A stretch of DNA of 64,000 nt, from assembly GCA_020746995.1 (NCBI GenBank), contig JAGPXD010000002.1:7254001-7318000 (forward strand), written 5' to 3'. Positions 26,549-38,361 of the stretch are shown in pieces (position 1 is the first letter of the stretch; every line of letters begins with the position of its first letter). Origin of the DNA: Plectosphaerella cucumerina (Eukaryota; Ascomycota; Sordariomycetes; Glomerellales; Plectosphaerellaceae). Both the position numbers and the translations under genes were made by a program. The notes beneath the pieces are model-generated. The model ran no database searches. It saw only the letters and a list, made by a program, of their open reading frames with translations, and was not told the origin of the DNA.

Positions 26549-28474
26549 CTAAACACTTACCTCCAGATACTTCAACGACCCCTCAGCCCTCCACTCCTCC
26601 AACACCCTCTTATACGCATTCAACCCCTGCGCAAACGGCGACCCCCTCGCCATCTTCATCTGCGCCGCCTGATCCCTCCCCAAATCGCCCTCATTGTTCG
26701 TATACCCCGGCAGACAAACACCCATTCCCGCCAGCCACATGGCCCTCTCCAGAATGACGCCCGCCCAGAAATCCTCCCCCTCCGTCGTCGCCTCAATCAG
26801 CACCCTTCCGTCATCTCCGCCCGCCTTGTCCAGCGCCGTCCGGAGAATGTAAGCCGCATGCTCGGCGATGACGTCCTGCACGCGCGCGAAATTCGACGAC
26901 GCGCCCATCTGCAGCGGGCCTGTGAGGAAGAGGTTCGGGAAGTCGCGCGTCGTTAGGCCGTGGAGTGTCGAGGGGCCCTTCTCGGTCCATTTGTCTGCCA
27001 TGAGGAGGCCGCCGCGGCCGCGGATCGTCATGTTGGATGCTTTGCCTGGCTCGGCGAGGTCGGCGGCGGGAGAGCGGAAGCCTGTGCTGAGGATGAGCAC
27101 GTCGAGGGGCCATTCGCGCCCGGCGGCGAGGAGGCCCGTGGCAGTCGCGCCGGTGACACCCTTGCCGTCTGTGTCGACGAGGTGGACGTTGGGCCGGTTG
27201 AAGGTCGAGAGGTATTCGTCGTGGAATGTCGGGCGCTTGCACCATGTCGGGTACCACGCCTTGAGCGCCTCGGCCGTCGCCTTGTCCTTGACAATGTCGT
27301 CGACGCGCTTGCGCATCTTCTCCGTGCGGGGGGCGTCGACGTACAGGAGCCCGCCGATGTGATTCGGGATATCTTCCATGGCTATGGGCTTCTCGTGGTA
27401 GCCGCCCGTGACGCCGCGGTAGGATTTGCACTCTGTCCAGCCGTCCTTGAGCGTGTCTTCGACGCCCGGCTCGCCGGTCATGATGGCGTCGAACGTCTGC
27501 ATGCGCTTCTTGTGCCAGTCCTTGTCGGCCGTCATGGCTTTCCACTCTTCGGGGTCCGTCTCGTGCTGGCCCTTGACGCCGATGCTCGACGGCGTGCGCT
27601 GGAACACGTACAGCTCCTTGGCCCACTTGGCCACCTCGGGGATCGCTTGCACGCCCGTTGCTCCCGTGCCGATGATGCCCACCCGCTTGTCCTGGAGCTT
27701 GACCATGCTCGGGTCGTCGGGCGTGCCGCCCGTGATGCCATAGTCCCAGCGCGCCGTGTGTGTCGTCGGGCCTTCAAAGGCAGACAGGTTCTTGGGCACC
27801 TTGGGATGGTTGAGCACGCCGTTGGCCACGACGACAAACTGCGCCTTGACCGTCATGTTGATGCTCTCCTGGCCGGGTCCGCGGCCCTGCTCGATCTTGA
27901 CCACCCACCGCCGCGCCTCGTCGTCCCACTCATACCCGCGCACCGCGGACCGGAACACGCCCTGCTCCGTCAGATTCCACTTGTCGGCAAGCAGGTTCGC
28001 GTAGGCCAGCAGCTCCGGCCCGCCCGAGAAGCGGTGCTTGGGCACGTAGTTCGTCTCATCGAGCAGTGGGAGATAGATGTAGCCCTGGGTGTCGCACGTG
28101 AGGCCGGGGAACCGGTTCCACCACCACGTGCCGCCGAAGCCGCCGGCCACGTCGACGAGTCTGATGTCCTCGGGCCGGATGCCCTGCTGGACGAAGCGGA
28201 TGGCGAAGAGAAGGCCGCCGTAGCCGGCACCCTGGATGAGGACCTTGACATTGTCGCCGTCGGATAGGTTAGGCTTGGCCGCGTTGAGAGCTTCATGGTC
28301 GACCCAGGGGTCGATGTCGAGCTTGCGGTAGCGCTCCGATGAGGAGGACTGGAGTTCCTCGTACTGGCTGGCGCCGTCGGGCCGGATGCGCTTCTCCTTC
28401 TCCTGGGCGTACCTAGCCGCGAGGGCCTGGAGATCAGGCGCCGCCGGGGCGCCTTCGACGGATGTATCGCCCAT
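26549..28474 (-). CDS. Baeyer-Villiger-type flavin monooxygenase
   Basis: FAD- and NADPH-dependent monooxygenase, intronless, 641 aa from the ATG at 28474; an in-frame ATG at 28561 would add 29 unconserved residues. The first dinucleotide fold is VLIQGAGYGGLLFA (FAD). It is followed by the aromatic-rich RFPGLTCDTQGYIYLP segment typical of the class. The Baeyer-Villiger signature FxGxxxHxxxW is present as FEGPTTHTARWDY. The second fold is GIIGTGATGVQAI (NADPH), and a late GFRSP block follows. The family converts ketones to esters or lactones in catabolism or secondary metabolism. No polyketide, peptide or terpene synthase is nearby, so a stand-alone catabolic or detoxifying role is as likely as a cluster role. 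A TATA-like CTTATA (minus strand) lies about 122 bp upstream. Confidence 0.88.
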   Translation of the reverse strand: MGDTSVEGAPAAPDLQALAARYAQEKEKRIRPDGASQYEELQSSSSERYRKLDIDPWVDHEALNAAKPNLSDGDNVKVLIQGAGYGGLLFAIRFVQQGIRPEDIRLVDVAGGFGGTWWWNRFPGLTCDTQGYIYLPLLDETNYVPKHRFSGGPELLAYANLLADKWNLTEQGVFRSAVRGYEWDDEARRWVVKIEQGRGPGQESINMTVKAQFVVVANGVLNHPKVPKNLSAFEGPTTHTARWDYGITGGTPDDPSMVKLQDKRVGIIGTGATGVQAIPEVAKWAKELYVFQRTPSSIGVKGQHETDPEEWKAMTADKDWHKKRMQTFDAIMTGEPGVEDTLKDGWTECKSYRGVTGGYHEKPIAMEDIPNHIGGLLYVDAPRTEKMRKRVDDIVKDKATAEALKAWYPTWCKRPTFHDEYLSTFNRPNVHLVDTDGKGVTGATATGLLAAGREWPLDVLILSTGFRSPAADLAEPGKASNMTIRGRGGLLMADKWTEKGPSTLHGLTTRDFPNLFLTGPLQMGASSNFARVQDVIAEHAAYILRTALDKAGGDDGRVLIEATTEGEDFWAGVILERAMWLAGMGVCLPGYTNNEGDLGRDQAAQMKMARGSPFAQGLNAYKRVLEEWRAEGSLKYLEVSV

Positions 28475-29558
28475 TGTGTCGATGTGATGTTGAAGACGAG
28501 GTGTACTGAAGTGTTGAAGTGAGCTGGGCACTTGAAAGTCGATCTGCCTGAGAAGTCCCAAGGCCGGTCTGCAGATCTACACGGGTCGGCGGCATCTTAT
28601 ACTTCCCTAGACCCCTCGGCTTGACACGCGCCGACGGACGTCATGACACGAACCATCCATCTCAACTCTCCTCCCTCCAACACCCGCTACAGGATTGTGC
28701 AGCACACCTCGCTTGATCCCTGTCCTGCACAAGTCTCTCCGATCATGCCATCTCGGGCCCTTCAGCATCCGTCGCAGGTTATGCACGAAAGCCGCCCGCC
28801 CTTGGGAGGGGGGAATGCCTCTTCTGCCTGCAGCCGAGGGTTCAAACGTGGCAAACACCCGATGAACCCCGCACGACGATCCTTCTGGCGAAGCGAAACA
28901 GCTGTCCAGAGGCACAAGAAGAGCCAGGCTCGGCGGCCAGACGTTGGCCTTCGGGGTGCTGCAAGGCCCCGAGTGTGACGTCGGCATCGGGCTGCATGCC
29001 GGGCTGCAATTTTGTCTTCGTTGGTCGAGGAGAGAAAAGAGTCGCGCCCGCATTCGTATTCGTTCGCAGGAGTCATGTATGATATCGAAACGAGATGCCC
29101 AGACAGCCCAGCCCTGGTGTCAGGGGCGGGGGCTTCTTTGCACAGCACTGTTTCGCCCTATCGCCCGGGGAACTAGACAACTGCCGTGGGGACCGTCCCG
29201 CGGGGGCTTGGGAGATCTGCGGGCCGGACGGGGGGCTGTGGCCGCTGAAGATTAGGTGCTGGAAGCGAAAGCGAGGTGCTCCAGGGGGGATGCAAGACGA
29301 TCCTACCCCGCCTCTAGCGCGATGGGTTGATGGACTCGATACTCGTAAAGAGACCACTTCTGGGGAGAGGGGGTTCAAGCTATCCGAGAATGCGAGCTCG
29401 GGTTCGGATATCTTGGGGATGTCTGTGACTGTTGTCGAGGGGAGGGAGGTGGCTGAAGCACAGCATTTTGGGATGCCAGGACTGGGCTTGGATACTCTAT
29501 TTCCACGTCACGTCGAGCACCAGGACATATTCGTTCATTTTGCCGCTAGGGACTACAT
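28475..29558. other. Intergenic, 1.1 kb
   Basis: Promoter of the flavin monooxygenase and 3' flank of the 663-aa membrane protein. Open frames here have no splice or family support. Confidence 0.5.
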
Positions 29559-31705
29559 CTAGATGAACGCCCTCTGCTCCCCTCTGTCCCCGTTCAGAGA
29601 TGTCTGCGTCGAGCTCCCCAAAGTCTTGGCCGTCATCCTCAATACGGGAAAGTTGACAGCATCCACCGTCCCATCCGCTCTCACCTCGGGCGTCAACTCC
29701 AGCCTATGACCCTTGAGATGCCTCACCACCGTCCAAGCCGTATACGCATCCCGTGTCTTGAGATCCCGCAACAAGTCCGGCAACGTCCCCTCGGCCACTC
29801 CCTCCCCAGAAACCGGCTGCCCGTTGGCAAGCTTCGTCGCAAAGTCCAGCTCCGTGATCCCCGAAGGTCTCGGCACGGGATGTTCTCTCGTCAAGACCCA
29901 GAGATACCCCGCCCCTGTGATGAGAACGACACCCACGGCAGATACGATGAATGTCCATGCCGTCCACGCCGGACTGACAAACTTCTGGATCGACCTGCCC
30001 CCCGTCGCAGTCGTGATCAGCTCGGCCGGGAATCCCTGCTTGTCTTCCGGCAGCTTGCCCGTCGAGTTGGCGTACTGCATGGCCGTGACGGCGAATTGAA
30101 GCGGCACAGCCATGAAATTGCTCAGCAGTTCGACGGGGGCATTGTGATCAGGGAAGAACTCGACGTAGGTGCGGTACTTCCATGCCAGACGGTGGATCGT
30201 CACGTTGATTGACTGGCGGTCTGTCATGTCCGCGAGACCGTCGGGGACAAAGATGCGGTCCCAGATTTGCTGGGTGTCGTCTGCTGATGTGTGAACGCGT
30301 ACTGGTGGAGATGTGGCTTCAATGTGTTTGATGGCAAGATCTGCGCGGGCGTACATGGTTGTGACGTTTTGTCGGTATACCGTCATGAGAGTCTTGGCTG
30401 TGAGGTTCGTCATGTCGGATGCCCATGATGAGGTGAGGTCGCAGAGGTGAGCCCATTGCGGGATGCTGGGGCATCCTCGCCATCCTGAAGGTGTCAGAGG
30501 GAATAGCTTGAGAGATTTGGTGGGAAGTGTAAGGTACATACCAACGGCGACCGAGTCGCCCACCTGGCGAAGACAGAATTGTACCCCGTCGCTCACCTCC
30601 CGGGGCGATACGTACGTCGTGCACTCGTCGAGCTCAAACAAAAAGTCGTCTCCCAGTGTCCTGAATTCGGCAGCCAGGCCAGGTGCCCGATCAATCGACA
30701 CGGACTCGACATGGTTGAACAGCCCACCGTGCAGCAGTGTGTGGGAGGCGTCCATAGACTTGCCGATCTTGCGCGCAATCTCCATACCTCCTGGCAGGAA
30801 GAAGACGGTGCAGTTGTCATCGCATCCATCAATGTGCCAGGGAAAAGTGTATCGGGGATAGTTCTGTAGCCCTTGGGCCCATGTGTCGTGGTACCCGGCC
30901 ATGTAGCTCGCGGGGATTTGCTTGATGATGCTGATGTCGGGGGGGATGTTGCCGGCGTAGACGTCGATTGTTGGGCCTTCGACAATGAAGTGGTATTCGA
31001 ATGTGTTTTGAACTAAGGCAATCAGTCATTCGTCCACAAAAGGATCTCAACGGACTTACATTTGAGGATCGATCCAAAGCCAAGACCCATAAAGGGGAGG
31101 GAGAGCCTGGGAAGTCAGCATTGACCATAGATCGCAGCAAGCAGTGCTCAATCATACCTTAGTAACCCCCACAGACTCCGGAACTTGCTCCCATAGATAA
31201 ACTTGAACACCGAAAGCCAGTCCGTCGCCGGACTCAGCTGGAAGAAACTCGACGCCGACGTGCCTCCCCTCTCGACCCTTGCCGCCAGCGTCCACCTCAA
31301 CGAGTCCAGCAGCCCCATGGACATGAACACGAGAAGCATGGCGTACAGCTGCGACAGGATCGATAACAGCAAGTTCGTCAGCGACGCGTCAAACGTCCAA
31401 GAGCCGATCTGCGGATCCCCCACGATCAGGATGTGGTAGATGAACAAGCAGTACACGACGGTGAAGACAACGCTGCCAGCCCACGCCGACAGGAAGAAGG
31501 AGATGGGCCGACATCGCTCGAGGATCGTGTCCCGTCTCGCAGGCCGGATCTCCTCGACATGTGTTGCGTACGACGTCGATGGCCGGGGGTCCGGGTCCGG
31601 AGAAGGCAAACGCAGCTCCAAGGGCACCTTCCTGTCCGTGTCGAACATGAAGGATACATCCTCGAAGCTCGTGCGTGATCTGTTTCGCTCGATGAAGTGC
31701 TCCAT
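29559..31705 (-). CDS. Multi-pass membrane protein, 663 aa, unknown function
   Basis: Four exons, 31158-31705, 31060-31106, 30542-31012 and 29559-30484; introns are 31107-31157 (51 nt), 31013-31059 (47 nt) and 30485-30541 (57 nt), all phase-consistent. The third intron is in frame without stops and would add 19 residues if overlooked. Two N-terminal helices (SVVFTVVYCLFIYHILI; LLLSILSQLYAMLLVFMSMGLL) and a third hydrophobic stretch over the exon 1-2 junction precede a large non-cytosolic domain with several Cys and N-glycosylation-like NxT/S sites. A late membrane helix follows (FIVSAVGVVLITGAGYLWVL), with a cytosolic tail. This topology recurs in fungal proteins of unknown role; no enzyme motif is seen. 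Confidence 0.75.
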
Positions 31706-32519
31706 TGTTCAATGCCGGGCCGTGCTCATCCTGGTGATGGAGGATACACACAGTTCCAAGTCTTGGCTCCAATCCTCGAGGGGGAGGAGAGAGATAATGG
31801 CGCATCGCAATGTCGTGCCCGGCAGACATCTCCCCGCCCAATACCGGATAAACGACCCAGGCTCTTCCTTCAGGCCTCACCCAATCTCGCGACCTCCCAG
31901 CGCCGGGTACGCGACCCCCATCCCCTGCAGTCAGCTGCCCCGACCCCTCCCCGCCGGACGAGCTGCCCTACGAGGGGATGGCGCAACGGCCTGCAGATCG
32001 GGGGTTACACCGGCACCCAGGACCGCGGGTCGCGCCCAATCAGGCTGGAGCGAGGCGTTCTCTCGGTAGAGTCTTCTGGGCTAGAGCCTCCGTGCCTGCT
32101 GCGAGCCGAGATGGGCATTGCGGTCTCTATTGGTGCGCGCCCTGCCACGGCAGCCAGGCGATGGGTGGCTGGGCCGGCGCGATCGTCACATCGTGGGCTA
32201 TTTTCGGGAGGCTTGTCTCTAGCTGCGTGGCACCGGGACGGCGGCGGTTGGTCGGATGATGGCCTCCGTGGTGGTGGTGTGCTGGGTTTAGGTTTTTCGT
32301 GTTGGGGGCCAAAATCACAATTTGAAGAGGACGGCAATCAGCAGCAGGAGATGTCTAAAGGGACGATTGGACGTAGAGTTGAGTAGAAAAGTAGGTAGAA
32401 TCTACGAAGATGGGCCGTTTGAGTTTTGCTGATCATGGAAAGTGACTGCCATCGTGTTCAAGAGCCAATAGCTATTCCTGGCGAGCACACCATCACCTCT
32501 CCAATCTCTGCCCTACAGC
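31706..32519. other. Intergenic, about 810 bp
   Basis: Promoter side of the 663-aa membrane protein gene and 3' flank of the Con-13-like gene. No supportable gene or repeat. Confidence 0.5.
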
Positions 32520-33518
32520 TTACAGCGCCTCCGGGACATGGGTGTAGTTGGTCGCATCGCCGCTCCACTCAAGCACCTCAATGTCGCTCAAGAAGCTCGT
32601 GTCAGGCAGCGGCACGTTCGTCCGGAGGTTGTTGTTCTTCAGCACCGCATTACCATTCCGGTGACGCATTGTGCACTGCGTCTTGGCGCGCGACTTGATG
32701 ACCTCGGGGATCAAGTTGCGAAGGCCGACGAACGCGTTGATGGCCGGGTATGGGTTCGGGTGCATCGGTCCAACGCCGCCGGGGGCGTTGTGGTCTGTCA
32801 CGGCGATGGACATGGACTCTGCGAAGTTCTCGGGCCAGCTCGTGCGCGCGTACTCGCTGACGACGGCCGTGTCGCGGCTCACGGTTGAGCGCCAGGTTGT
32901 GCCGTAGCTGAAGGGGATGCTGGAGTCGAGATGGCGCAGGAGGTAACCGTCGACGGAATGAGCGACCTCGTGGATGATGACGGGGAGGCGCCAAATGCCG
33001 GGGCCGAGGAAGACGATGTTGTCGCCGTAGGAAAAGGCCGAGTCGCCTGACGCGGGCCAGACGCCGAAATGGCGGACGACTTCGCGCATGGGCAGAGGGA
33101 TCCTACTCCAGAGCTGTGAATGTGAGCATGGGGTTCGGCTTGATATCTGGTGTGATCTCGGGGCCAGTCTTACATCAATGATTTGCTCCTTGGAGACAGG
33201 CGAACCCCGGTGGCGGCACATGATCCAGGGCTCGATGCAGTCGTCGTAGTGGACGTTCCACGTGTCGACGTCATTGGGGTTGAGGCCCAGGTTCACAGTC
33301 TGCTCCTTGCACCAGTCGAGGATGTGAATCGACGCCCAGTCCTCGACCCAGTGGTTCGGCATGGTGGGCAGACCGGCCATGAGACCGGGGATGATCTTGC
33401 CTGGCTCATCCCAGGGAGGGTTAAGAGCGGGCAGCCGGTTGGGGTGGTCGAGCTGAGCAACAACAGGGGATGCCAGGGCAGCCAGAGTGGCCAGAGCAAC
33501 CTGGGAGAGGGGAGACAT
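32520..33518 (-). CDS. Secreted Con-13-like protein with HExxH motif
   Basis: Homologue of conidiation-specific protein 13 of Neurospora-type fungi. Exons are 33174-33518 and 32520-33113; the 60-nt intron (33114-33173, GTAAGA...CACAG) is in frame and without stops, so a naive ORF would carry 20 spurious residues between QIID and LWSRIP. The product is 312 aa. Signal peptide MSPLSQVALATLAALASPVVA. The family block ILDWCKEQTVNLGLNPNDV is followed by CIEPWIMCRH. The metal-binding helix is PVIIHEVAHSVD (HExxH, zincin-like), with a downstream ENFAE that could supply the third ligand. Whether Con-13 proteins are active peptidases is not established. A TATA box (33607-33614) suggests regulated expression, as for con genes. 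Confidence 0.83.
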   Translation of the reverse strand: MSPLSQVALATLAALASPVVAQLDHPNRLPALNPPWDEPGKIIPGLMAGLPTMPNHWVEDWASIHILDWCKEQTVNLGLNPNDVDTWNVHYDDCIEPWIMCRHRGSPVSKEQIIDVRLAPRSHQISSRTPCSHSQLWSRIPLPMREVVRHFGVWPASGDSAFSYGDNIVFLGPGIWRLPVIIHEVAHSVDGYLLRHLDSSIPFSYGTTWRSTVSRDTAVVSEYARTSWPENFAESMSIAVTDHNAPGGVGPMHPNPYPAINAFVGLRNLIPEVIKSRAKTQCTMRHRNGNAVLKNNNLRTNVPLPDTSFLSDIEVLEWSGDATNYTHVPEAL

Positions 33519-33606
33519 GGTGAAGTTGAGGACAGAATGGAGAGCTGCAATGTTTGGGCTGAGTACTGCAGTGATTTCAAGACTTCGTGGTCAAGGAATC
33601 CGCTGT

Positions 33607-33614
33607 CTTTTATA
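33607..33614 (-). promoter_or_regulatory. TATA box of Con-13-like gene
   Basis: TATAAAAG on the minus strand about 90 bp before the ATG. Confidence 0.5.
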
Positions 33615-34851
33615 CCTCTTCATGCATCATTCTTTCACGTCCGTCATCCGACTCTTCTCTCTTGAAGCAGGCATATCAATCCCATGCTGACGCTAAATGC
33701 TGAGATGGGCACATGTATGCATCAGAGCCCGCTGAGCCTATGTGATGAGACCCTGACAACAGGAGGACTCTCTCATGACCGGAACCACCGGGCGAATCAT
33801 ACACTGCGACCTGGGCTTACAGTGGAACGCGGCATCAGCATTAAGCATGTAAGATGCACCAGGGGTTCTTCAACTGCTACTCTGGGCGCAAAATCTTACT
33901 CCATTCTACAGTCCTGAGTGCAGGGAAGTCTTGTTGCCCCTTTCCCTAGTGGCACCAGCCGGCGACCGCATGTCTTGCCAGTGGCCCCCATCGCCAGCTG
34001 GGTTGTTCTACAGCACATGTCGCCACCAAGCTGCCTTCTTCCGCCCGCGGAGACCGGGGTCGTGCTGCCGCTGCGGGGCCATGTGCAGAATGCTTAATCC
34101 TACGGAGACTAAACTGCTTTGAAGAGAAGCAGAAGAACTTTTGAGCGCAGTTTCCCCTCAGTGGAGGGCCACCCTCGGTGAGTGGTTTGTCAGGCATCTC
34201 GGTGACGGCTGGGCCCGCCAAGACGGCACCCGGGGTAATATGAGCGCCGTCGCTGGCGTCTCTTTGCTGCCGCATACCCGGAGCTATCTCTCACGATAAC
34301 CTCGCCAGCAGCACGTAATCACTTACTGTATCAGTCACAGCATGGGGCCGTCGACTCTTGTGGACCAAACTCCACGGACAAACAGCGATAATTGGCACAT
34401 CAGACGCGGCGAGAGCTCAGCCACAGCGGTGGACGGACCTTCAGGGGGACTTTTGTCATTGACCTGCCCCTTTCTCCGGCCCGGAGCAAGCCGACCAACC
34501 AACACCCCCAGAGGGACCTGGCCTTGAACCCCCCAAGCGATGCTGAAGCATGGCGCTCCTTCGGAAGCAGACTCATCCAGTTGCACAAATCACGATAACA
34601 TGAGGGGGTGGTGGCTGACTGGAGCGGAAGATGTGAGCCAGCCGTCTTTAAGCTCAAGTGCGGGGAACTGATGACTCGTTAAGCGAAGCCAAAGGCAAGG
34701 CACTCTGGGGGCTCTGTAGCGCTACGCGGGGTTGCATTGCAGGGCCCGGGACGCACAGGGACAGGGACAGCTTCGGGGTCTTCCAGTCCACGACGGGTGT
34801 CAACCGGCCCCCTGGAGGGGGTGCAGATGTCGAAGACGCGGGCACCCGTGA

Positions 34852-34857
34852 TATAAG
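34852..34857 (+). promoter_or_regulatory. TATA box of cyclase-family gene
   Basis: TATAAG 94 bp before the ATG at 34946. Confidence 0.45.
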
Positions 34858-34945
34858 AGGGATCTGCAAACGACCGGTTCTCGTCAAATGGCCACTCAAC
34901 TCATCACATCTCCTTCTCACGACTTCTTCACATCAACCATTCAAT

Positions 34946-36020
34946 ATGGACGTCCCTGACTTTGATAACCTTCCCCCCGTCGAGGGCATGCCCGCCGGCT
35001 GCGCTTGGGGCGTCTTCGACAAGGACGGCAAGAAGGACCTCTTCGGCACCCTCAACCATCTCACCCCTGAGGTCGTCAAGGCCGCCGCCGCCGAAGTCAA
35101 GGATGGCGTGTCGTTCTCCCTCAAGTAGGTCACCCCTCACAGACATCAGACGTATCGCTAATGGCGAGCAGCGCTCCTATGAACCGCCTCGACCGCCTCC
35201 CAATGGGCCGCCGCACCCTCGAGCACAAGCCCTTCCTCGTCCCCTTTGGCGGCGTCGGCTGGGACGAGGACCTCTCCTTCAACACCCAGGCCAGCAGCCA
35301 GTGGGACTCGCTCTGCCACTGGCAGCACCAGCCCTCCAACCGGGCCTACAACGGCTTCAGCCCCACCACGGAGGGTCTCTCCGGCACCTCAACGGCCGAA
35401 AACTCGCTCCCGACGCTTGACCATTGGCACACCCGTGGCGGCCTGGTCGCGCGCGGCGTGCTGATTGACTTTGCCTCTTGGGCGGAGGAAACCGGCGTCG
35501 ACTTCCACCCCCTCAACGGCTACGCTATTACCACTGAGGAGATTGAGGCCGTCGCTGCCCATCAGGGCGTCACATTCCGCCCGGGTGATGTCTTTGTCCT
35601 GCGGACGGGCATGCAGAAGGTCCTCGTGCAGCCTTTCGAAGAGCTCATGTCCAAGATGGGGGCGGCGAAGATCTCCGGCGTCGAGTCGTCGGTCAAGTCG
35701 GCCAAGTGGTTCTGGAACCAGCGCTTCGCTGCCGTGGCCACCGACATCAATGCCTTTGAATGTGTCTCCGCTGCTGGAGGAAAGCTCGAGCTCGGTAAGT
35801 CATGTCGGTTCATGGAGGTCGGCCCCTCAACTGACGTGATGCAGTTCTTCACGAGCACTTCCTCGGCCTCTTTGGCATGTCCATTGGTGAGCTTTGGGAC
35901 CTTGAGAAGGCGGCCGAGTACGCCAAGGCGAACAAGCGGTACACCTTCATGTTGACGTCTGTGCCCTTGAACGTGCCTTGCCTGGTGGGATCGCCACCCA
36001 ACGCGATTGCCATTTTCTAG
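34946..36020 (+). CDS. Cyclase-family metal hydrolase (kynurenine formamidase-like fold)
   Basis: Exons 34946-35124, 35172-35794 and 35845-36020; introns of 47 nt (35125-35171) and 50 nt (35795-35844) give 325 aa with consistent phases. The protein belongs to the putative cyclase family (PF04199 type), whose members hydrolyse amides or carry out ring closure with a divalent metal; it is cytosolic, with no signal peptide. Seen: GTLNHLTPEVVKAA near the N-terminus, WDSLCHWQHQPSNRAYNG in place of the bacterial metal-binding HxGTHxD region, HTRGGLVARGVLIDF, GDVFVLRTGM and, in the last exon, HEHFLGLFGMSIGELWDLE. This is the usual fungal subgroup; true kynurenine formamidase activity is doubtful because the HxGTHxD motif is not preserved. 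The TATA box and upstream position fit inducible expression. Confidence 0.83.
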
Positions 36021-36724
36021 TGTTATTAGCGAGGACGTATCTGTACAAGATTCGGTTGGGACAGTGTTTTCGGAATGTCAATAGTAGAGAGATGTAGGGT
36101 AGCAAGGGGGTGGTGCTTGGCGTGTGGAGTAAAGATGAAGAATATCAATTGAGATGATGAGCGCAGCCCTCGATCCTTCAACATCGTGGCTGCAACTGTC
36201 TGGTCGTGAATGAAAGCGCCAACCCAGCCTACGGGGAGAGGTCTTCCAGGGTTGAAGGCCGTCAGGGCAAAAACATACAACACCGGGCATTCGCTGGTCG
36301 TCACCGACCCAACTACTACTCCGGCCCTCATTGGCTTGACGATGGGAGAGCGGACGGGATCCCGTATTTTCCAATGGGTGTGGTCGTATGTGCTTGGACG
36401 AGGTTCGGCTGGCTTCAAGTTGCCAGTCCAGTCGTAAGGGCGTAGAGAGTGGTGGTGGTTCATCGGGCGTGGTGCCAGGGGGAGGCAGGCCACATGGACA
36501 TAGGCATCACTTGCGAGAAACACAAGTACCCTGATAGAAACCCTGACTGAAATTCCCTACTGATATGTGCTTAAAGTATCCGTACCAGCCAGAACCAAAG
36601 ACCGGCCGGTCCAGACCAAGAAGAATATGTACATGATGTGAAATGTGTGCCATTTAGCACGTGGAAGATGCTTTTGGGCGCAACCTGCTTCCACCAGCCT
36701 TTGAAGTAGCCATCGACAACTAAT
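36021..36724. other. Intergenic, convergent 3' ends
   Basis: 704 bp between the cyclase and cellobiohydrolase stop codons. 3' UTRs; nothing else seen. Confidence 0.5.
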
Positions 36725-38275
36725 CTAGATGCCGCCAACGTCGTGGGTCGAGCCGATGGGTCCGTATCGGATGTCGGAGTACACGACCTGCGCGTTGGGG
36801 TGCTGGGCGATGACCTCGGATGGGACGCCCGAGTTCTGGGGGCAAGCGCCGCGAGCCGCGCCGGGCTGGCCCTCCTTCTCAGGCGGGTAGATGGAGTCGA
36901 GCCAGAGCATGTTGGCGTAGTGCTGGGAGATGTTAGCCTTGATAAAAGGGAGAAGAGAGGCAAGGGACTCACGTCAGCCCAGATGGAGAGGACGAGGACC
37001 ATGGGCATGGCGAGGGCGGAGTTGAGGGCCGGGAAGCCACCAATCTCGGACTGGCGGTCGCGCTCATCCCAGGCAATGTTGTAGGCCTCGCAGTACTCGG
37101 GGTTGATGGTGTTGGTGTCGCTTGGGACACCCTCCGAGTTGGGCACGGGGACTTCGATGACGGCGCCGTTCTGGATGAAGATGGTGGAGAGCTCGTTGGC
37201 CTTGAAACGAGTGATGACACTGATCTGTTAGCAACTCCCTGAAATGATTGAGCGGAGCAACTCACGTGAAGGGCTCGTTCGTGTTGACCGTCTTGTCCTT
37301 GCCGTAGAAGTCGGTGTTACCCAGACGGTACGGGTTGAAGTCGCACCCGTTGGCGTCGCACAGGCCGGCGTAGCGGTCCTCGGAGTAGGTGCCGCCGCAC
37401 TCCGAGTCGATGCCGCAGACGTGGTAGCTGTTGTTCTCACAGGCGTGGGGGGTCAGGGCGTAGGACCAGGCGTTGGACTCCCTGGGGTTTGGTCAGCTAA
37501 GAGACGAGTAGGAACGGAGGGAAGTGCTGACCAGACGTCAATCTCGGCGCAGCAGGCGCCCATGTTGCCTACTCCTGAGGCAGCGTCGGTCGCAGAGGGG
37601 GTCCACCCCTCAATGTTTGCCTGTGACGGAGTCAGAGATGGGAGTGCACGCTTGGAGGCAGGCTCTTACCTTTCCGTTGACAAACTTCAGATCGCGCGCG
37701 CACTGCGAGTCGCAGTAGCCGGTGCCGTACTTGGCTCCCGCGCCGTTGTTGGGCTCGTCGCTGAGGCCGCCATCGGGCTTCATGGGCACAAAGTACAGGG
37801 CACTATTGATACCGCACTCCACAGTCGAAAGATCGACGTCGAAGGAGAACTCGTTATCCAAAAGCGTGAACATTTGGTAGGTGCTGTCATCCTGAAGCAG
37901 GTAGGTCCGCGAACCGACATTTGTGCCGTACTGGTGCTCGGTGACGAACTTGAGGGTCAGGGCGTCGCCGCTGGTGGTGATGCCGTAGGTGGCAGCGTAG
38001 TTCTCGCCCTCGACGGCACAGTTCTTGGCGCAGTCGTCGGCACCAGAGCAGAGACCGGTCCAGTCGTTGCCATCATAGCAGTTGTCGTAGCCGCCGACCT
38101 CATGGACCCAGCGCCAGTTGGCATCGACGACGACGGAGCCTTGAACCTGCGTACAGGTGCCGGAGGAGCAGTCCTGCCATGTCAGGGGAGGGTGTGTCTC
38201 GGGGGTCTCGGTGCCTGCCTGCTGGGCCATGGCGGAGGCCAGCAGGGAAAGGCCGGTGATGACGGATTGCTTCAT
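36725..38275 (-). CDS. GH7 cellobiohydrolase (no cellulose-binding module)
   Basis: Secreted exo-cellulase that releases cellobiose from cellulose chain ends. Five exons, 37670-38275, 37532-37620, 37266-37481, 36973-37219 and 36725-36922; introns of 49, 50, 46 and 50 nt, all phases agreeing, 451 aa. Signal peptide MKQSVITGLSLLASAMA. GH7 hallmarks in order: THPPLTWQDCSSGTC, NWRWVHEVGGYDNCYDG, the active-site E-x-D-x2-E as EIDVWE (E228, D230, E233), HACENNSYHVC, DANGCDFNPYRLGN, and the end NMLWLDSIYP...NIRYGPIG-like (here SDIRYGPIGSTH). The protein stops right after the catalytic domain, without linker or CBM1. The intron between exons 2 and 3 splits the Trp codon of the catalytic motif. A TATA box lies 86 bp upstream. 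Confidence 0.94.
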
Positions 38276-38353
38276 GATGGGGCGGGGTAGTGTGTCTGAG
38301 ATGGGATGGTGGCTGATGAGTGAAGAGGAGGTAGAGGAGGGAGTTCCGGAAGC

Positions 38354-38361
38354 TTTTTATA
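38354..38361 (-). promoter_or_regulatory. TATA box of cellobiohydrolase
   Basis: TATAAAAA on the minus strand about 86 bp before the ATG at 38275. Confidence 0.55.

Larger units (their letters stand above)
33519..34945. other. Divergent intergenic region, 1.4 kb
   Basis: Between the Con-13-like gene (-) and the cyclase-family gene (+). It holds a TATA box for each; no other gene or repeat is seen. Confidence 0.55.

Noticed and set aside
26549..28474. Baeyer-Villiger monooxygenase as part of a secondary-metabolite cluster
   Set aside because: No polyketide, peptide, terpene or prenyl synthase and no pathway regulator lies in the window.
35125..35171. Using the ATG at 35161 as the start of the cyclase gene
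   Set aside because: That ATG lies inside the 47-nt intron; exon 1 from 34946 supplies the conserved N-terminal GTLNHLTPE segment with consistent phase.
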